DNA from: CAYSLA01 sp964431685
GTDB taxonomy: Bacteria > Armatimonadota > UBA5829
Assembly (NCBI GenBank): GCA_964431685.1
Contig: CAYSLA010000132.1
Span: 1 to 9,588, forward strand
Direction: 5' to 3'
DNA length: 9,588 bases
Shown here: in pieces, positions 5,961 through 9,588 of the stretch
How positions within the stretch are numbered: position 1 is the stretch's first letter
Layout of the letters: the number at the start of each line of letters is the position of its first letter
Notes under the pieces: model-generated
Told to the model about the DNA's origin: nothing
What the model saw: only the letters and a program-made list of their open reading frames with translations
Database searches by the model: none
Position numbers and translations under genes: made by a program

Positions 5961-7145
5961 TCACGATCCCCGAGAGATGCCCTGAACTTGATCCGTGGCG
6001 CGTTCCATAATCTCCCAAGCCTTCTCCACGTAGAACCGGTAGTTCGCGAGTGGCGTGCCGTTGGGGATTCGGTGATCGAGGCTGATCACGCAGCCACCTG
6101 TGGCGACCATTGGCGGGATTTTGTATTCGAGCTCTTGCACGATCTCATCGCGGCTCCGGCGGATGACGTGTTTGTCTATGCCGCCTGAGAACGCGAGGCG
6201 CTTTCCGTATTTCCCCCTGATCTTCACGATGTCCATATTGGCTGCGGGTTCCATAGGATGCATACTGTTGACTCCAGCGTCGAGGAACGCGTCGATGACG
6301 GAGTTCATATCGCCATCGCTGTCCTGCTCAAAGAGTTTTGCGCCGCGTTCGTGGAGCATATCCCAGATGCGGCGGTAGTATGGGGCAATGAACTCCTTTA
6401 TCTGGCTCGGACCGGCCAGCGGCCCCGACTTCCCAGCCAGGTCCTCGTGGACGAAGAGCAGGTCTACCTGCACCTTGCTGGAAACACGCTCAAGCACCTC
6501 AAAGGCGGTCTGGCCGATAGTATCGAGCATGTCGTGAATAAGTTCCGGTTGCTCGTAGTAGGCCACGCAGAGTTCTTCTTCTCCCATCATCTCTCTGGGT
6601 TCATCGAACCCGCCTGGGATTCCTACCCTGAGCACCTTGTCTTGCCGCAGATGTGCGCGGGCGGCGTCTTCCCAGCCATCCAAGAAGCGTGATTCGGAGA
6701 ACTCATACCACGGCTTGATCTTGCGCCAGTCGTCCATATTATGCACGGGGTAGTCCAGCGGCAGCGCCAGGGTCGCGAACCCCTTGGGCAGCTTCACCGT
6801 GCGTCCCAGCCCGTCTCGCCAAATCTTATACGCGTCGGTCTCTTCGATCGCCTCTTCGGGATACCCACCGTTCCTGCCGGTGTTCACCGGAACATCGCCC
6901 ATGTCTTCGCACTGATATCGAAAAGCCGAGAAGTCCAGCTCCTCAGGAGTCGCGCCCTGCTGCTCCCACTCTTCCTTCAGTCCGATCAGCGGCCCGAAGA
7001 GCTCAGTAAAGAGTGGACGGTCGTTGCGCTGGAAGGTCATGTAGTCAAGATATTCCCCGCGTCCGACCGTTCGCGAGATGTTGATCGCCAAGTCCGCGTG
7101 GGATGTCCACTTGAGCGGTTTCATAGTTGTGCTGCAGCTCGCCAT
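5961..7145 (-). CDS. URO-D-like (uroporphyrinogen decarboxylase family fold) protein
   Basis: The 394-residue product belongs to the URO-D/cobalamin-independent-methyltransferase-like TIM-barrel superfamily. Landmarks are FVHEDLAGKSG (231-241), DSDGD (275-279), GKYGKRLAFSGGIDK (311-325) and GGCVISLDHRIP (350-361), followed by NYRFY. It is unlikely to be the haem enzyme HemE: the context is glycan breakdown and the N-terminal substrate region differs. The HxC zinc motif of methyltransferases such as MtaA is not seen; DSDGD occupies that place. It lies nine bases after the oxidoreductase stop, with AGGGG before the ATG overlapping that stop, so the two are co-transcribed. An alternative ATG at residue 8 has no Shine-Dalgarno sequence. 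The last ten residues (DQVQGISRGS) are encoded by repeat-like DNA. The reaction is unknown; methyl transfer or a decarboxylation-like step are both possible. Confidence 0.85.
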   Translation of the reverse strand: MASCSTTMKPLKWTSHADLAINISRTVGRGEYLDYMTFQRNDRPLFTELFGPLIGLKEEWEQQGATPEELDFSAFRYQCEDMGDVPVNTGRNGGYPEEAIEETDAYKIWRDGLGRTVKLPKGFATLALPLDYPVHNMDDWRKIKPWYEFSESRFLDGWEDAARAHLRQDKVLRVGIPGGFDEPREMMGEEELCVAYYEQPELIHDMLDTIGQTAFEVLERVSSKVQVDLLFVHEDLAGKSGPLAGPSQIKEFIAPYYRRIWDMLHERGAKLFEQDSDGDMNSVIDAFLDAGVNSMHPMEPAANMDIVKIRGKYGKRLAFSGGIDKHVIRRSRDEIVQELEYKIPPMVATGGCVISLDHRIPNGTPLANYRFYVEKAWEIMERATDQVQGISRGS

Positions 7146-7154
7146 ATCGTGCCC

Positions 7155-8056
7155 CTATATCCCATTCCAAATGTTCCGGTTCTGCCTCCGGCATTCCTCA
7201 AGTACCGCTATCGTCTCGCGCACGCTTTCGGGAGTGATGGCAAGCGGTGCGCCCCTGCGTATCGCATCTGCAAGGTTGTCATAGAACTCCACGAAGCCGC
7301 GAGTCTGAGGCAGCGGGATTAGTTCTTCCTGCCACGGAAGCTGGTCGTCATTGTCATAGCGGCGGCTTGCGGCTGGGCCTTCTTGCAGCGTGATAGGCGG
7401 AGCGGCCTCAGGATCGAACCACTTGACTCGAATGCCGCCGGTCTCTGAGATCAGTCCACCATTCGTGCCGGCCACCATCCATTCGGGCTGCGGAGGAAAC
7501 GCCATGCAGTTGGAGATTTCAACGTCAATGACCGCGCCGCTCTCGCAGCGAATAATTATCTTGCTGTGGTCATCAGCGTCGCCTGGCGTCACTGTACACT
7601 GCAGGTCACTGAATATATCCTTCACTGGGCTTGCCAGCATCTGGAGACACTGGTCTACCGTGTGAGAGCCCCAAACATTNNNNNNNNNNNNNNNNNNNNN
7701 NNNNNNNNNNNNNNNNNNNNNNNNNNNNNNNNNNNNNNNNNNNNNNNNNNNNNNNNNNNNNNNNNNNNNNNNNNNNNNNGTTCAAGACAAGCCAACGCTT
7801 CTTCGCCGTGCCCACCGCTTGGGGTGGCCAAAACGATGAGTTCGCCTGTTGGCTTCCGAAGGAACTCAACGAAAGACGCGTAGGTGTCGCAGCCGATCTC
7901 GGCCGCTGCCTCGGCGCGTCGCTCGGCTACCGGCTCGATCACGCCGACTACACGATAGGCCCGGTGGCCCTTCAGAAGTTGCCTCCAGTGGATATCCCAT
8001 CCGGCGCGGCCAAGTCCGGCAATTACTATCTCAATTGGGGTAGGTGTGTTGTCCAT
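7155..8056 (-). CDS. Gfo/Idh/MocA family NAD(P)-dependent oxidoreductase, interrupted by an assembly gap
   Basis: The N-terminal piece (8056-7780) gives a Rossmann start, IEIVIAGLGRAGWDIH with GLGRAG at residues 14-19, and runs to ATPSGGHGEEALACLE (77-92), just before the expected EKP motif. The C-terminal piece (7679-7155) starts NVWGSHTVDQCLQML, the conserved GxHxxDQ region with the putative catalytic-site His, then DVEIS and a VAGTNGG segment, and ends NIWNGI. The family oxidises or reduces sugars, inositols and sugar acids with NAD(P), in the cytoplasm. The start at 8056 has AAGGA a few bases upstream; an upstream TTG at 8101 would overlap the candidate -10 box and lacks support. The two pieces are in different phases only because the N run has an arbitrary length. 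It is the first gene of the unit, followed closely by the URO-D-like gene. Confidence 0.88.
7680..7779. other. Assembly gap of 100 N inside the oxidoreductase gene
   Basis: Exactly 100 N, the usual placeholder for a gap of unknown length. The flanks carry adjacent parts of one Gfo/Idh/MocA protein. To join them in frame the true gap must leave remainder 2 when divided by 3, which 100 does not. Confidence 0.97.
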
Positions 8057-8100
8057 CCGCTCTTCCTTTGCACGGTCTGCGCGCGGTTGCTGATGGCACA

Positions 8101-8130
8101 ATGATAATCGTGAGCGGGTGCCATTTGCAA
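8101..8130 (-). promoter_or_regulatory. Candidate sigma-70-type promoter of the oxidoreductase/URO-D unit
   Basis: Read on the minus strand, TTGCAA (8130-8125; four of six matches to TTGACA) is followed after 18 bases by TATCAT (8106-8101; five of six matches to TATAAT). Transcription would begin near 8094, leaving a leader of about 38 bases before the ATG at 8056. It lies just downstream of the secretin terminator, where a new promoter is needed. Confidence 0.45.
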
Positions 8131-8136
8131 ATGCAC
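8118..8136. promoter_or_regulatory. Near-perfect palindrome overlapping the -35 box, possible operator
   Basis: GTGCC-ATTTGCAAAT-GCAC: the central twelve bases CATTTGCAAATG (8122-8133) are a perfect palindrome and the outer GTGC/GCAC arms also match with one offset base. It overlaps the candidate -35 hexamer, as expected for a repressor site controlling sugar-use genes (LacI- or GntR-type regulators bind sites of this size). No regulator gene is in the window. Confidence 0.4.
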
Positions 8137-8183
8137 TTTCTGCCCGACAAGAGTGTTGGACCTACCGAGGGAATCAGGTACGT

Positions 8184-8217
8184 GAAACTGGCCGGGGCAG
8201 ATGCCCCGGCCAGTTTC
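8184..8217 (-). terminator. Strong hairpin terminator after the secretin gene
   Basis: GAAACTGGCCGGGGCA and TGCCCCGGCCAGTTTC are perfect reverse complements separated by two bases. The stem is very GC-rich and lies 28 bases past the secretin stop codon. The arms bring AAA and TTT to the stem base, but a long T tract is missing, so efficiency cannot be judged. It separates the secretin transcript from the metabolic unit. Confidence 0.7.
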
Positions 8218-8245
8218 TGACTCAACTCCCTGGCGTACGCCGCCG

Positions 8246-9588
8246 CTAGTCGGGAACTACAGACGCAGTGATGAACATCACGACCTCCGTTCGCTCCTTC
8301 GTGCGGTTCTCGTGCTGGAACAACCTGCCGAAGAATGGGATATCCCCAAGAAGCGGCACTTTGGTCATGTCCTTGATTTCATCATTGCGTATCAGACCGC
8401 CGATCACAAATGTTTCCCCGCTCTTCACACGGATGGAGTGATCTGTGAACCTTCTGGCTACCGTTGGCAGAGTGATGCCAGCCGTGGTGCTTTCCAGCTT
8501 CAGAATGCTGACTTCAGGATGAAGTATCAGGGTGATGTATCCATCGGGACTGACCTCGCCTGCTACTCGTATTTGCACGCCTACCAGCTTGTTTTCCGTC
8601 TGAATGTTCTGGCCGGTGGGGGTCGTCTCTACGCGCACGATGTAGGTTATTTCATCACCGACAAAAAACACACCCACCTTTCCTTCAAGACACGTGAGAC
8701 TTGGTGCGGCCAGTATATCAATGTCTCCATTGGTCGCCAGTGCGTCCAGAGTGCCGCGGAAGTCAATGGGGTCTCTGATCCACTTCCTGTCCGGGCTTTC
8801 TATGTAAGCCAGGCTGTCCCATTCCCACTTTACTCCCAGTTTCTTTCCGGCTGATTCGGTTATCGATGTAATCTTGGCATCGATTCTGATCTGCGGGGTC
8901 TTGACGTCAAGTTCTTCGCAGAGCTTGAGTGCCTTGCCGATGTCATCGTCTCTGCCTACCATCACCAGCGTTCGAGAAGCGGTCTGGCCGGTCAGACTGC
9001 CGCCGCTTGCGCTCAGGGTAGTGGCCTGAGGTCCGCCCTGGTCTGCTACCGCGACTTTGGACGGGTTTGCGTCTTCAACAGCGCGGACAACCGTGGAACC
9101 GGACTCTTCCACCGAAATCTTCCCCAAGTCCTGCAGGCGGAAGCCTTCCGATGGGGCAAATGCGATCGAGACCCCTGGGACAAGAGCCATAACCGTGTTC
9201 GAGAGCTCTTTGGCGTCCACGTATTTCGCCTTATATGTTGCCCTCTTCTTTCCGTCAATCCATTGCCTGGCAGTTTCTTTCTGGTTCCTTATGGACTCCT
9301 CGACCTGAGCTATGACCGCCTTTGCGGCCGCAACCTGGTCGACGGGGCCGCTCAATGCGAGCATATCTGAAGACGGGGCCACTTCGCGCATCCAGTCTGT
9401 GGCGCCGAACGCAGTGGTCTTTGCGGCGTCATCAGCGCTCTTTGCAGCCGCTGTGTCTGCGCCCTGTCCGAACAGGAATATCTGAAGCTTTGGGAACTGA
9501 GCGCTGACGAGGTCCTTCATATTTGCCGCACCGGCATACTGCAGCCAGACATATTCCACAGCATCGGCTTGGGCGACGCCTACTCCGC
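8246..9588 (-). CDS. Outer-membrane secretin (type II secretion / type IV pilus family), 5' end outside the window
   Basis: The frame is open to the right edge, giving the last 446 residues (numbered from the first full codon in the window). Residues 70-108 and 113-225 look like secretin N-type ring domains (LALSGPVDQVAAAKAVIAQV; YVDAKELSNTVMALVPGVSI), with a Gly/Ser/Ala-rich linker near 175-205. KTPQIRIDAKI (229-239) opens the C-terminal secretin barrel domain. The family signature is VKSGETFVIGGLI (387-399), then KVPLLGDIPFFGRLF (409-423), ending EVVMFITASVVPD. Secretins form the gated outer-membrane pore of type II secretion or type IV pili; which of the two cannot be decided without the missing N terminus and upstream genes. 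A GTG at 9559 is an in-frame valine, not a start. It is separated from the metabolic genes by the hairpin at 8184-8217. Confidence 0.93.
   Translation of the reverse strand, partial: GVGVAQADAVEYVWLQYAGAANMKDLVSAQFPKLQIFLFGQGADTAAAKSADDAAKTTAFGATDWMREVAPSSDMLALSGPVDQVAAAKAVIAQVEESIRNQKETARQWIDGKKRATYKAKYVDAKELSNTVMALVPGVSIAFAPSEGFRLQDLGKISVEESGSTVVRAVEDANPSKVAVADQGGPQATTLSASGGSLTGQTASRTLVMVGRDDDIGKALKLCEELDVKTPQIRIDAKITSITESAGKKLGVKWEWDSLAYIESPDRKWIRDPIDFRGTLDALATNGDIDILAAPSLTCLEGKVGVFFVGDEITYIVRVETTPTGQNIQTENKLVGVQIRVAGEVSPDGYITLILHPEVSILKLESTTAGITLPTVARRFTDHSIRVKSGETFVIGGLIRNDEIKDMTKVPLLGDIPFFGRLFQHENRTKERTEVVMFITASVVPD

Noticed and set aside
5961..7145. Annotation as haem-biosynthetic uroporphyrinogen decarboxylase (HemE)
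   Set aside because: The glycan-related context and the DSDGD and GGIDK motifs point to the non-haem URO-D-like branch.
7155..8056. Frameshift or two separate genes in the oxidoreductase
   Set aside because: The phase change falls across the 100-N placeholder, whose length is arbitrary; the two sides carry complementary halves of one family with no overlap.
8057..8101. Upstream TTG start for the oxidoreductase, adding 15 residues
   Set aside because: It overlaps the candidate -10 box, and the ATG at 8056 has its own AAGGA ribosome binding site directly before the conserved Rossmann strand.

Overview
The window looks like a scaffold piece from a draft, probably metagenomic, bacterial genome, because a run of exactly 100 N interrupts one gene. 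A secretin indicates an organism with an outer membrane. The mix of heparinase II/III-like lyases, a URO-D-like protein and a Gfo/Idh/MocA oxidoreductase, with moderate-to-high GC, recalls Armatimonadota or the Planctomycetes-Verrucomicrobia-Lentisphaerae group. That placement is inference and weak; nothing here fixes the taxonomy.

Every supported gene is on the minus strand, so transcription runs from the right edge to the left. (1) 8246 to the right edge: the C-terminal part of an outer-membrane secretin, closed by a strong hairpin at 8184-8217. (2) 8056-5961: a new transcription unit with a candidate promoter and palindromic operator (8101-8136), a Gfo/Idh/MocA oxidoreductase (7155-8056, broken by the N gap) and, 9 bases later, a URO-D-like protein (5961-7145). 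(3) 5733-5960: a non-coding stretch with palindromic repeats. (4) 2892-5732: a large exported heparinase II/III-like protein with an N-terminal beta-sandwich-like region. (5) 2562-2891: a 330-base stretch with a palindromic repeat element and a possible gene remnant. (6) 138-2561: a second heparinase II/III-like protein, without a signal peptide and in visibly GC-richer DNA. (7) 61 to the left edge: the first 20 codons of another gene, preceded by a good ribosome binding site.

Read together, units 2 to 7 resemble a polysaccharide (probably uronic-acid-containing glycan) utilisation locus. One lyase-like protein would act outside the cytoplasm, the other inside, and the oxidoreductase and URO-D-like protein would process the released sugars or substituents. 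The substrate cannot be read from the sequence. The most unusual points are an identical 36-base repeat placed in inverted orientation on both sides of the exported lyase gene, a URO-D C-terminus that seems to be encoded by the same repeat family, and atypical residues at the positions where these enzyme families usually carry catalytic or metal-binding side chains. No tRNA, rRNA, CRISPR array or transposase gene was seen.
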